From Hadesarchaea archaeon (GTDB lineage: Archaea > Hadarchaeota > Hadarchaeia > Hadarchaeales > Hadarchaeaceae), in assembly GCA_030601665.1 (NCBI GenBank), contig JAUWBP010000006.1, positions 1 to 17,830 on the forward strand: a DNA stretch of 17,830 bases, written 5' to 3'. This document shows positions 6,785-14,419 of this stretch, piece after piece (the first letter of the stretch is position 1; the number at the start of each line of letters is the position of its first letter). The translations under genes and the position numbers were made by a program. The notes under the pieces were generated by a model. The model ran no database searches. It saw only the letters and a list, made by a program, of their open reading frames with translations, and was not told where the DNA came from.

Positions 6785-7611
6785 TGAAGATTGTCTCGGC
6801 CGAGCGTCCCGCGACGAAGAGGAAACGCCAGTATCACATCGCATGTGCCCCGGGCGAAGTTGCGCGCTACGTGCTCTTGCCTGGTGACCCAGATCGTGTG
6901 CCCAAAATCGCGAAGCTTTGGGATAAAGCGAAGAAGGTCGCTTATCATCGGGAATATCAGACATACACGGGCGAAGTCGGCGGTATCCCCATCTCCGCTA
7001 CTTCTACGGGCATAGGATGTCCCAGCCTAGCGATCGGCGTCGAGGAACTCGCTACAATTGAGGCCGATACCTTCATCCGCGTGGGGAGTTCGGGGTCAAT
7101 CCAGCGCGATGTTAGGGTGGGCGACGTGGTAATTTCTAGCGCTGCCGTTCGCCTCGAGGGTACGAGCAAAGAATACGTGCGCGTCGAGTATCCCGCAGCG
7201 GCTAACTACGAGGTCTTGCTTGCGCTCATCAAGGCTGCGGAAAAACTTGGCTACCGATATCACGTGGGGATAACCGCCTCGACCGACTCCTTCTACCTCG
7301 GCCAGGGCAGACCCGGTTTGAAGGGATATACCCAATCGTTCTCGAGAGATATCATGCCAGACCTCCAAGCCGCGCGCGTGCTTAACTTTGAAATGGAGAC
7401 GGCCTCGCTGTTCACAATTGCGGGTATTTATGGTTTTCGTGCAGGTAGCGTGTGCGCGGTTTACGCCAATCGGGTGACGGGTGGATTTGGTGTGAGTAAA
7501 GGGGAGATGGAAAGCGCTGAAATTGCCACCGAAGCCGTTAAAATTTTGGCACGAATGGATGCGACAAAGCGAAGGCGGAAGAAGAAATACTGGTACCCCG
7601 GTATGGGTTGA
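6784..7611 (+). CDS. udp: Uridine phosphorylase family nucleoside phosphorylase
   Basis: This enzyme cleaves a nucleoside with phosphate to a free base and (deoxy)ribose-1-phosphate. The 275-residue protein has the PNP_UDP_1 fold signatures: YVLLPGDPDRV near residue 28 (phosphate site), RVGSSGSIQ near residue 99 (phosphate/ribose site) and NFEMETASLFTIAG near residue 203 (EMETA binds ribose). The lysine/arginine-rich tail (KRRRKKKYWYPGMG) is unusual and could be a lineage extension. Specificity for uridine versus other nucleosides cannot be fixed by eye. The start is GTG with a nearby GGTGG. It lies just upstream of a BMP-type nucleoside importer, although a remnant gene and a separate promoter intervene. 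In archaea the sugar phosphate can enter the ribose-1,5-bisphosphate/RuBisCO AMP-degradation route; no gene of that route is visible here. Confidence 0.92.
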   Translation: MKIVSAERPATKRKRQYHIACAPGEVARYVLLPGDPDRVPKIAKLWDKAKKVAYHREYQTYTGEVGGIPISATSTGIGCPSLAIGVEELATIEADTFIRVGSSGSIQRDVRVGDVVISSAAVRLEGTSKEYVRVEYPAAANYEVLLALIKAAEKLGYRYHVGITASTDSFYLGQGRPGLKGYTQSFSRDIMPDLQAARVLNFEMETASLFTIAGIYGFRAGSVCAVYANRVTGGFGVSKGEMESAEIATEAVKILARMDATKRRRKKKYWYPGMG

Positions 7612-7699
7612 ATTTCAAGAGATTCCAAGGATAAAAAATAGGAATCGTCCTCGCACACTTCCTCAGTTTACTTCAAATTCCAGTCCCAGAGTTGACACC
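7612..7699. other. Non-coding junction after udp
   Basis: Together with the remnant and the promoter that follow, this is part of a stretch of about 305 bases without an intact gene. GATTCC (7621-7626) and GGAATC (7641-7646) form a 6-base inverted repeat around an A-rich 14-base spacer just after the udp stop. No T-run follows it on the plus strand, so I do not call it a terminator. Nothing else is recognised. Confidence 0.3.
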
Positions 7700-7822
7700 A
7701 TGGATAATCGGGAGGTTCACGCAGCTACTGAAAGCTATCGGGGAGTGACCGAGCTCTTTAGAACGTTTGGCTTCGAGGAACACCCGGACAAGGTGGTCAG
7801 GTCGCTGTGTTTGATACGTTGA
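7700..7822 (+). pseudogene. C-terminal remnant of a GNAT-like acetyltransferase
   Basis: Forty codons from ATG 7700 to TGA 7822 encode EVHAATESYRGVTELFRTFG followed by FEEHP and a short hydrophobic strand. This resembles the last strand-helix-strand of a GNAT acyltransferase (conserved pattern A-x-E-S, then LF-x-x-x-GF). It is weakly like the end of the GNAT-like protein encoded at 14801-15397 (SAESAIGARKLFAAYGF). The N-terminal two thirds, including the acetyl-CoA loop, are absent, and the frame upstream shows nothing similar. A truncated gene is the most economical reading; a short functional peptide or chance resemblance cannot be excluded. It sits at the boundary where base composition changes toward the transporter genes. 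Confidence 0.4.
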
Positions 7823-7849
7823 GGTAGAAATTGATAAAAGCACAGCATT

Positions 7850-7910
7850 TTGAGAGTTCAGCAATATTCTCAACATTTATAGGCTATCAGAGGAAACCGA
7901 GAAAAGGAGG
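7850..7910 (+). promoter_or_regulatory. Promoter region of the BMP transporter with an adjoining inverted repeat
   Basis: ATTTATAG (7875-7882) is a TATA box and AGGAGG (7905-7910) lies six bases before the ATG at 7917. Directly upstream, TTGAGA (7850-7855) and TCTCAA (7868-7873) form a perfect 6-base inverted repeat with a 12-base spacer, ending two bases before the TATA box. That covers the BRE/TFB contact region and is a natural place for a regulator. A second TATA-like sequence (TTGATAAAAG, 7831-7840) would give a longer leader containing the repeat. Confidence 0.5.
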
Positions 7911-7916
7911 TTATAT

Positions 7917-8990
7917 ATGAAAAAAAGTATCGGAATTGCAACCACTACTGCTGTAGTGCTAATCGCCATCGTTGCAATAGTTGTTGGAACAGGGGTATAT
8001 ATTGCAACCCGTCCAGCGGCCCCCATCGAGCCAGCGGCGATCAAAATCGGTTTTCCAATTTCTACTGTTATTGAGGAGCCATGGATCGGAGCTATTTACA
8101 CGGCACTTGTGAGGGCCGAAAACGAGCTGGGGATTACTTTTGATTGGTCAGATGACATTGGATATGCAGATCTCCCCGCCGTAATCCGAGAATGGGCGAC
8201 AGAGTATGATATAGTGATCACCGACAGTTTCGGGTGCGAGGAAGCGGCGCGCATCGCGGCCAGGGATTTCCCAGACACGCAGTTCGTATTCGGTTCGGGC
8301 TTGGGTCCCGTTGAGCCAAATGTGGCCGTTTTTGATGACTGGATCCACGAACCGGCATACATAAGCGGGATGATAGCCGGCAAGCTGACAGAGACAAACA
8401 TTATAGGCGTCGTGGGCGGCGTTCCCGTCCCCGAGGTGAACAGGCTCATCAACGCATTCAAAGCTGGGGCATTAGAAACGAACCCCGATGTAAAAATGAA
8501 AATTGTTTTCCTTGGGGAGTGGTTCAACCCGCCAATAGCGAAGGAGAAAGCATTAGCCCAAATTGAAGCAGGCGCCGATGTCATGTACGCCGAGCGATAC
8601 GGAGTTCACGAAGCAGCTCTGGAAAAACTCGCGACCGAGGATAAAGCCATTCCACTCTTCGGCAACCTATTAGACCAGTACGAACTGGCCCCAGCGCTGG
8701 TCGTGACTGGGCCGGTCTGGGATATGTGGCCTACAGTGAATTACGTAATAGAATCCCACATTCAGAGAGACGGTGAATCATTCGCTATGGACCTCGCTGA
8801 GTGGACGATGGCACGTAAGGGTGGATCCAAACTAGCACCTTGGCACGATTGGGAAACGAGATTAGACTCGAGAATCGTTGCGAAAATGCAAGCAGAGGAC
8901 ATTATAAACATGGTTGAAACAAGATGGGCGAAGATCCTCGACGGCACGTTCAGGGTCGATATAGACGAAGCAGTACCAGTTTCCGATTAA
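7917..8990 (+). CDS. BMP-family nucleoside-binding protein of an ABC importer
   Basis: The 357-residue protein has an N-terminal hydrophobic anchor (about residues 8-31, preceded by MKKS). There is no lipobox cysteine, so it is probably held by an uncleaved membrane segment with the binding domain outside. The mature part follows the BMP/Med (PnrA-like) pattern of two Rossmann-like lobes: IKIGFPISTV, DIVITDSFGCEEAARIAARD, FVFGSGLGP, EPAYISGMIAGKLTETNIIG (which contains the family's Y-x-x-G-x-x-A-G-x-x), then ADVMYAE and KAIPLFGN. Known family members bind purine or pyrimidine nucleosides, for example in the guanosine importer of Bacillus subtilis. A strong ribosome binding site and its own TATA box suggest high expression. 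The ATPase and permease genes follow after a T-rich stretch and a second promoter. Confidence 0.9.
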   Translation: MKKSIGIATTTAVVLIAIVAIVVGTGVYIATRPAAPIEPAAIKIGFPISTVIEEPWIGAIYTALVRAENELGITFDWSDDIGYADLPAVIREWATEYDIVITDSFGCEEAARIAARDFPDTQFVFGSGLGPVEPNVAVFDDWIHEPAYISGMIAGKLTETNIIGVVGGVPVPEVNRLINAFKAGALETNPDVKMKIVFLGEWFNPPIAKEKALAQIEAGADVMYAERYGVHEAALEKLATEDKAIPLFGNLLDQYELAPALVVTGPVWDMWPTVNYVIESHIQRDGESFAMDLAEWTMARKGGSKLAPWHDWETRLDSRIVAKMQAEDIINMVETRWAKILDGTFRVDIDEAVPVSD

Positions 8991-9011
8991 ACACTGCGAC
9001 GGTCCCCTAAA

Positions 9012-9033
9012 TTTCCTTTTTCTTTTTTGTTTT
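9012..9033 (+). terminator. T-rich terminator after the binding-protein gene
   Basis: A run dominated by T (TTTCC, five T, C, six T, G, four T) begins about 20 bases after the TAA at 8988-8990. Archaeal intrinsic termination depends on such U-rich tracts. It would give an abundant monocistronic binding-protein message, with partial read-through into the ATPase gene. Confidence 0.55.
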
Positions 9034-9061
9034 GAGCAGTTTAGCGTACAGCATATCAAGG

Positions 9062-9101
9062 CATTTAAAGCAGGATGATAATGAAAAACATGCCAAGAAG
9101 G
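9062..9101 (+). promoter_or_regulatory. Second promoter in the transporter cluster, before the ATPase
   Basis: CATTTAAAG (9062-9070) is a TATA candidate that predicts initiation near 9092. This gives a leader of about 17 bases with AAGAAGG (9095-9101) seven bases before ATG 9109. Confidence 0.4.
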
Positions 9102-9108
9102 TTTTAGC

Positions 9109-10659
9109 ATGGTGAGACGATCACCTGTTGTCATAAAAATGGTCGGCATAACAAAAAAATTTCCGGGAGTAATTGCTAACAATAAAATCAATTTTGATGT
9201 GAGGAAAGGCGAAATCCATGCTTTGTTAGGGGAGAACGGCGCCGGCAAAACAACGTTGATGAATATTCTATACGGGCTGTATAGGCCGGACGCAGGCGAG
9301 ATCTACATCCGTGGCAAGAAAGTAACCATAAGATCCCCCAATGATGCGATTGGCCACAAAGTAGGCATGATTCACCAACACTTCACACTTGTTCCGCCAT
9401 TCACCGTGACTCAAAATATCATTCTGGGGCTTAAGTTTCCCAAAGGGGTGTTAAAAGTCGGGCTGGCTGAAAAGAGGGTCACGGAACTTTCAGAGAAGTA
9501 CGGGCTGAAAGTCGAGCCCCGAGCACAAGTATGGCAACTGTCGGTGGGGGAACAGCAGAGGGTAGAAATTCTCAAAGCCTTGTATAGGGGAGCCGAAATT
9601 CTCATCTTAGACGAGCCTACCTCAGTGCTTACCCCTGGAGAGGTTCGGGACATGTTCAAGACCTTAAGGTCTCTCGCAAAAGCGGGAACTTCGACTGTGT
9701 TCATCAGTCACAAGTTGGACGAGGTTATGGAGATCAGTGATAAGGTAACCGTACTTAGGGATGGAAAATTCGTGGCCACAAAGAAAACCTCCACCACTAA
9801 TAAGAGAGAGTTGGCCCGACTAATGGTCAAGCGTGAAGTGATTTTTAGATTAAAGAAACCGAAAGCGAAATTGGGTAAGCCTGCACTCGAGACCAAAAAA
9901 GTATCTGCTTTAAGTGATAGGAAGTTGCTGGCGCTTAAAGAGATCTCTCTCTCGGTGCGCGAAGGGGAAATTTTGGGAGTAGCGGGAGTCGCAGGTAACG
10001 GACAAAGGGAGCTCGCTGAAGTCATCGCGGGCATTCGCAAGGCTACGGGGGGGAAAGTGATTGTCAAGGGAAAAGATATGACCAATCGCTCGCCCTCAGA
10101 AATCGTCGAGGCTGGTGTGGGACGTATCCCGGAAGACCGAATAGATATGGGGTTAATCATGGATCTCTCCGTTAAAGAAAATCTTGTCATGGAGACCCTA
10201 CGAGATTTTTCAGATCACGCGGTTTTGTTCTTCCCGAAAGGGGTCTTTTTAAACCATTCAGCAATTGACAAATACGCAGATAAGCTAATCTCCGAATTCA
10301 AGGTGATTACCCCTAGCAGAGATGCCCCATCCAAAACACTCTCTGGTGGCAATCTGCAAAGGCTCATCTTGGCGCGAGTATTAACTCGAAACCCGAAAAT
10401 CCTAGTAGCCTCGGAGCCGACTCGGGGGTTGGACGTTGGAGCGACCGAGTACATTCGACGCAAATTATTAGAGCAGAAAAAGAGGGGGGCCGCTATACTT
10501 TTGATCTCTGAAGACTTGGAGGAGATCTTAACTTTGAGCGATCGAATTGCAGTGATGTACGAAGGTAGAATAATGGGAATCGTTCCCGCCAGAAAAGCAA
10601 AAATCGAGAAGATAGGATTGATGATGGCCGGAACGCCCTTGAACAAAATTGGGAGATAA
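9109..10659 (+). CDS. Double-domain nucleoside ABC transporter ATPase
   Basis: The 516-residue protein has two tandem ABC domains, as in the sugar/nucleoside (CUT2/BMP) class. The first is complete: Walker A GENGAGKTT (41-49), Q90 in the Q-loop, signature LSVGEQQ (144-150), Walker B ILILDEP (164-170, catalytic E169) and switch H201. The second has a Walker A without lysine (GVAGVAGNGQREL), signature LSGGNLQR and a Walker B region ILVASEPTRGLD that keeps a glutamate. Such asymmetry is normal in this class. It energises import of the ligand delivered by the protein encoded at 7917-8990 through the two following permeases. The TAA is separated from the next ATG by a single base, so translation is coupled. 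Confidence 0.95.
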   Translation: MVRRSPVVIKMVGITKKFPGVIANNKINFDVRKGEIHALLGENGAGKTTLMNILYGLYRPDAGEIYIRGKKVTIRSPNDAIGHKVGMIHQHFTLVPPFTVTQNIILGLKFPKGVLKVGLAEKRVTELSEKYGLKVEPRAQVWQLSVGEQQRVEILKALYRGAEILILDEPTSVLTPGEVRDMFKTLRSLAKAGTSTVFISHKLDEVMEISDKVTVLRDGKFVATKKTSTTNKRELARLMVKREVIFRLKKPKAKLGKPALETKKVSALSDRKLLALKEISLSVREGEILGVAGVAGNGQRELAEVIAGIRKATGGKVIVKGKDMTNRSPSEIVEAGVGRIPEDRIDMGLIMDLSVKENLVMETLRDFSDHAVLFFPKGVFLNHSAIDKYADKLISEFKVITPSRDAPSKTLSGGNLQRLILARVLTRNPKILVASEPTRGLDVGATEYIRRKLLEQKKRGAAILLISEDLEEILTLSDRIAVMYEGRIMGIVPARKAKIEKIGLMMAGTPLNKIGR

Positions 10660-10660
10660 A

Positions 10661-11791
10661 ATGAGATTTCCTCTTAAAAATTTATCGAGAGGGTTGAAGG
10701 CGAAGCTTCCAAAATTAAAAGTAGAAAAAAGACCTTATCCCTCCCTTAGGACGAAAATTCTATGGCCTGTTTTATCCATTTTGATTGCCCTAGGGATTGG
10801 GGCCATCCTCATCGCTGCCGCAGGAGTCAACCCCTTAACTGGTTATTACCATTTATTTCACGGCGCTTTGGGAGATGCCCACGCCATAAGTGAAACGCTC
10901 TGGAGATTTACCCCCCTATTGCTAACGGGTACGGCGGTGGCGTTAGCTTTCAGATGCAAATTTTGGAATATAGGTGTGGAAGGACAAATGCTTACCGGTG
11001 CAACCGTTGCAACTTTTTTTGGTGTTTCGTTCATCGGCACATCTAGCTGGTTGCTCATCCCCCTTGTGATTATATCGGGTTTTCTCGCGGGAGCGCTATG
11101 GGCAGTAATCCCCGCTATACTCAAAGCGAAATTCAAAGTGGACGAGGTTGTAACCACCCTCTTGGGGAATTGGATAATACTTTATTTTGTAGCATACTTG
11201 GTTGAAGGACCTTGGAGGAACCCAACTTCCTTGTGGCCAGAGTCGCCGGCTATCGCAGGCTCGGCAGTGTTCCCAAGATTGGTGCCCCTATATCGCGTTC
11301 ACATCGGGTTTATAATAGCCATCTTCTTTGCCATTCTCTTTTTCATTATTCTTCGAAAGACCGTGTGGGGCTTTCAAATCAAAGCAACCGGAGCAAACCC
11401 GCGGGCAGCCAGCTTTATGGGAATAAAAGTGACAAGGGTTCTGATAACAGTAGCAATTTTGAGCGGTGGGATAGCTGGCATCGCTGGAGTGAGCGAACTT
11501 TGCGGAACTCACTTCCATATGAAAGGATTGGGATTTTTCGGGGGGACCGGAGAACTCTCTTGGGGATATGGTTATGCGGGCATCTTCATCGCGATGCTAG
11601 GTGGGTTAAACGCAATAGGGGTACCAGTGGCTGCGTTCTTCATGGCGGTCATGATCCAAGGATCGCGAGCGATGTACCGTGCAACCGGGGTTCCCTCACC
11701 TTTTTACTACGCTATGCAGGGGACAATTCTAGTTTGCCTATTGCTGGGTATATTTCTCACCTATTACCGAATTAGGAAGGTGAAGGGATAA
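10661..11791 (+). CDS. Nucleoside ABC transporter permease 1
   Basis: The 376-residue membrane protein is of the BPD_transp_2 (CUT2-like) family. A basic N-terminal cytoplasmic stretch (about residues 1-35) is followed by a first membrane helix (WPVLSILIALGIGAILI) and roughly eight more hydrophobic segments. The conserved FRCKFWNIGVEGQMLTGA region (the N-x-G-x-E-G-Q motif) and ATGANPRAASFMGI, the probable ATPase-coupling loop, are clear. ATG at 10661 is preferred over an in-frame TTG at 10649, because GGGAGA (10651-10656) precedes it at the right distance and the TTG would overlap the ATPase gene. Its stop overlaps the next start by one base (TAATG). Confidence 0.93.
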   Translation: MRFPLKNLSRGLKAKLPKLKVEKRPYPSLRTKILWPVLSILIALGIGAILIAAAGVNPLTGYYHLFHGALGDAHAISETLWRFTPLLLTGTAVALAFRCKFWNIGVEGQMLTGATVATFFGVSFIGTSSWLLIPLVIISGFLAGALWAVIPAILKAKFKVDEVVTTLLGNWIILYFVAYLVEGPWRNPTSLWPESPAIAGSAVFPRLVPLYRVHIGFIIAIFFAILFFIILRKTVWGFQIKATGANPRAASFMGIKVTRVLITVAILSGGIAGIAGVSELCGTHFHMKGLGFFGGTGELSWGYGYAGIFIAMLGGLNAIGVPVAAFFMAVMIQGSRAMYRATGVPSPFYYAMQGTILVCLLLGIFLTYYRIRKVKG

Positions 11792-12729
11792 TGGAAATCC
11801 TCACTTATGCATTCTTTATAACTTTCTTAGCTATGACATTTCGAATGGCAACTCCTGTCCTGTTAGGGACCTTGGGAGAAGCCTTCGCCGAGCGCTCTGG
11901 GGTCTTGAACCTTGGCATCGAAGGCACCATGCTAATGGGGGCGAGCACCGGCTTCATAGTCACTTACTTCATAGGGGATCTCTGGCTGGGAATATTCGCT
12001 GCGGCATTCATAGGTATGGCCATGGGCTTACTCATGGCATTTTTATCTGTAACGCTCGGCGCTCAGCAACACGTCGCTGGGTTGGGCATAACTTTTTTGG
12101 GCACGGGACTAAGTTTTTTCTTATATCGGCTTTTTGTTGCTCCTGCGGGAGGAGTTCCACCCACTATAGTCCCTTTTCGCCCCATTGAAATTCCAGGCCT
12201 TAGCGGAATTCCAGTCTTGGGTCCAACTATCTTTACGCAGCCCGCGCTCGTGTACTTAGCATTGATATTGGTTCCAATAGTTGGATTCATCTTTTATCGG
12301 ACCACACTCGGCTTGAATTTAACCGCGGTGGGGCAGAACCCCAAGGCCGCGGACACGGCCGGGATAAATGTTTTCCGTACCCGCTACCTATGCCTTCTCA
12401 TCGCTGGAGCACTAGCTGGAATCGCCGGTGCTTGGTTCTCTATGGCACAAAGTAGCCAGTTCTTACCAGGCATGACTATGGGGCGCGGATGGGTTTGCGT
12501 CGCGCTGGTCATATTCGCCAATTGGAGTCCTTATAGGATCTTGGGTGGGGCCTTACTCTTCGGTGGGATAGATGCGCTTCAAACGACATTCGCTGCTTTA
12601 GGGGTTGCATTTCCGTATCGAATCTTGCAGATGTTCCCATACATCTTCACCATAGTTATCTTGGTGGCGGTAGCGAGGAGGGCGACTTATCCTGCTGCGT
12701 TACTCCAACCTTACCGAAGGGAGGGGTGA
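11791..12729 (+). CDS. Nucleoside ABC transporter permease 2
   Basis: The 312-residue partner permease is of the same family and shorter than permease 1 because it lacks the N-terminal extension. It has GEAFAERSGVLNLGIEGTML near residue 28 (the N-x-G-x-E-G-x-M motif) and the coupling loop AVGQNPKAADTAGI, with about eight hydrophobic segments. It would pair with the preceding protein as a heterodimeric channel. The start overlaps the upstream stop. A purine-rich GGGAGGGG at its end precedes the next gene, so five tightly spaced genes seem to belong to one transporter unit. Confidence 0.94.
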   Translation: MEILTYAFFITFLAMTFRMATPVLLGTLGEAFAERSGVLNLGIEGTMLMGASTGFIVTYFIGDLWLGIFAAAFIGMAMGLLMAFLSVTLGAQQHVAGLGITFLGTGLSFFLYRLFVAPAGGVPPTIVPFRPIEIPGLSGIPVLGPTIFTQPALVYLALILVPIVGFIFYRTTLGLNLTAVGQNPKAADTAGINVFRTRYLCLLIAGALAGIAGAWFSMAQSSQFLPGMTMGRGWVCVALVIFANWSPYRILGGALLFGGIDALQTTFAALGVAFPYRILQMFPYIFTIVILVAVARRATYPAALLQPYRREG

Positions 12730-12735
12730 TAAGCG

Positions 12736-13185
12736 ATGCGGAAGATCAAAGGGATTTTCCAGCGCCTTCGCCGATGGATAAAAGTTAAAGAAATCAAGGA
12801 AATTCTACCCCGCATTCGGCGGCAGATGGGTATCGCAGGAATTTCTCTCTCGATAATGAGCACGTTCGTTATTGGTTCGGTTATTGTTTATTATGCAACA
12901 GGGATGGGGGAAGTTCCACCTGTAGAATTGAGTGTTGCAGCGCACGATAATGCTATCACGTTAACGGTTCTCGATGGAGAGATTCCCGCTGAGGATTGGG
13001 AATATCTGGTCTTCGACGAGCGTGTCAACCCACCTATAATGTGGGACCCTGCCCCGGCAGATATGGAACCGGGGGAGGATATCGTGCTGAAGTCCGACGC
13101 CCGCCCTGCGACTTACCGTGTACAGATAAGGCATAAGCCGACCCTCAAATTCATCTTTGAAACCAAAGTTGCGGTTGAAGGATGA
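12736..13185 (+). CDS. Small membrane-anchored beta-domain protein of the transporter operon
   Basis: I do not recognise a named family with certainty. The 149-residue protein has a strongly basic N-terminus (residues 1-31), one hydrophobic helix (about 32-55, IAGISLSIMSTFVIGSVIVY) and an acidic, strand-rich outer domain with alternating patterns (AITLTVLDG, YLVFDE, EDIVLKS, TYRVQIRHK, FIFETKVAV). The outer domain recalls the beta-sandwich of archaeal pilin-like (DUF1628-type) proteins, but no class III signal peptidase site is evident, so it is probably a fixed membrane protein. It starts six bases after permease 2. It could be an accessory subunit, a ligand-capturing domain or a stabiliser of the importer; the operon position is the only functional clue. 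Confidence 0.75.
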   Translation: MRKIKGIFQRLRRWIKVKEIKEILPRIRRQMGIAGISLSIMSTFVIGSVIVYYATGMGEVPPVELSVAAHDNAITLTVLDGEIPAEDWEYLVFDERVNPPIMWDPAPADMEPGEDIVLKSDARPATYRVQIRHKPTLKFIFETKVAVEG

Positions 13186-13198
13186 GCATGGCAAAAGA

Positions 13199-13246
13199 TT
13201 TTTCATTACCTTTTTAATCCGAATATCATAATTGTTCAGGGGAAGG
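13199..13246 (+). promoter_or_regulatory. Terminator-like T runs and promoter before the thiolase-fold gene
   Basis: Two T5 runs (13199-13203 and 13211-13215) follow the transporter operon. The second merges into TTTTTAAT, a TATA candidate. AGGGGAAGG (13238-13246) is a strong ribosome binding site eight bases before ATG 13255. A message starting at the canonical distance (about 13241) would carry only part of that site, so the real initiation point may be further upstream. Confidence 0.4.
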
Positions 13247-13254
13247 TCGAATTG

Positions 13255-14418
13255 ATGAGGGATGTCGCAATCATAGGTTGCGGGATGACGAAGTTCGGGC
13301 GGCTCGAGGGAAAGGACCTCATGGACCTGCTCGCGGAGGCCTCGCTTCGAGCGATCGACGACGCGGGAGCCGGCGAGCGTGACTTCGATTCGGTCTACGT
13401 GGGGAACATGATGGCTGGGGAACTCGTCCATCAGACTGCTATCGCAAGTGCCCTCGTGGATCGAATTAACTTGATTCCAGCGGGGGCGGAGCGGGTTGAA
13501 AATGGCCCGGCCTCGGGGGCGTCCGCGGTCAAGAATGGATTTTTTGCCGTGAGCTCGGGGGCGAGCGACCTCGTGCTCGTCGCGGGCGGGGAGAAGATGA
13601 CGGCTGTCGACACGGATGTCATTGGCGACCTCGTATCAACAATGACTCACCCCACCGCAGAGTACGTGCACGGTGTGACCTTGCCCGCGATGGCAGCTAT
13701 GCTCACCCGCCTCTACATGGAGCGCTACGGCGTCACCGAACGCCACCTAGCGATGGTCGCGGTAAAAAATCATGCGAACGCGCTGAAAAACCCTTACGCC
13801 CACCTACACAGGGAGTGCACCATCGAAGGTGCCATGAACTCGATCATGATCGCCGACCCGTTGCGACTTTACTACGCTTGTCCAATCAGCGACGGTGCTG
13901 CCGCAGTGGTTCTATGCCCCTTGGAGAAAGCGAAGGAGTTCACGGATAAACCCGTTCGAATCGCCGGCTTTGGGCACGCAAGTGATGTCCAGACCCTCCA
14001 GGAGCGAGAAGACCCAGCGGTGCTCAAATCAGTCCAGCTGGCCTCGCAGCAGGCGTTCAAAATGGCCAAGCTCGAGCCCAATGACATAGGTGTCGTGGAA
14101 ACGCACGACGCGTTCGAGATTTTGGAAATCGTGCAAAGTGAGGATGCTGGATTCTTTGAGAAGGGCAAGGGGCATTTGGCGGTTGAAAAGGGAGTGACCG
14201 CGCTCGATGGGGAGCTGCCGATTAACCCCTCAGGAGGGCTGAAGGCGAAGGGACATCCTGTGGGGGCAACTGGAGTTGCACAGATAGTCGAGCTTGTCTG
14301 GCAGCTGCGCGGTGAAGCTGGCGAGCGTCAGGTCAAGGATCCCAAGCGGGGTTTCGCATGTAACTTCGGAGGCTTCGGGAACAACACGGTCATTCATATC
14401 CTGGAACGGGGGTGGTGA
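13255..14418 (+). CDS. Thiolase-fold protein lacking the nucleophilic cysteine
   Basis: The 387-residue protein has high overall resemblance to archaeal acetyl-CoA acetyltransferases, from DVAIIGCGMTKFG through PLRLYYACPISDGAAAV, VETHDAFEI and NPSGGLKAKGHPVGATG. H334 of GHPVGATG and H284 of HDAF are kept, and C369 lies in the C-terminal CNFGGFG. The nucleophile position, C85 in the VEAACASG motif of archaeal thiolases, reads VENGPASG here, so residue 85 is proline. Claisen chemistry through an acyl-cysteine is therefore unlikely. Thiolase-fold aldolases such as Ltp2 also lack the cysteine and work with a DUF35 partner. The next gene encodes DUF35, so an acyl-CoA aldolase is one possibility (inference). 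ATG 13255 is chosen over a TTG three bases upstream because of AGGGGAAGG. The stop overlaps a GTG (GTGA). Confidence 0.85.
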   Translation: MRDVAIIGCGMTKFGRLEGKDLMDLLAEASLRAIDDAGAGERDFDSVYVGNMMAGELVHQTAIASALVDRINLIPAGAERVENGPASGASAVKNGFFAVSSGASDLVLVAGGEKMTAVDTDVIGDLVSTMTHPTAEYVHGVTLPAMAAMLTRLYMERYGVTERHLAMVAVKNHANALKNPYAHLHRECTIEGAMNSIMIADPLRLYYACPISDGAAAVVLCPLEKAKEFTDKPVRIAGFGHASDVQTLQEREDPAVLKSVQLASQQAFKMAKLEPNDIGVVETHDAFEILEIVQSEDAGFFEKGKGHLAVEKGVTALDGELPINPSGGLKAKGHPVGATGVAQIVELVWQLRGEAGERQVKDPKRGFACNFGGFGNNTVIHILERGW

Positions 14419-14419
14419 G

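Noticed and set aside
7621..7646. Inverted repeat GATTCC/GGAATC after udp as a terminator
   Set aside because: Archaeal termination relies on T runs and none follows on the plus strand. A 6-base stem around a 14-base A-rich loop is weak.
14294..14419. A longer DUF35 reading frame starting at TTG 14294 or GTG 14312
   Set aside because: It would overlap the thiolase-fold gene by more than 100 bases and its added residues look like out-of-frame translation of that gene's conserved C-terminus.
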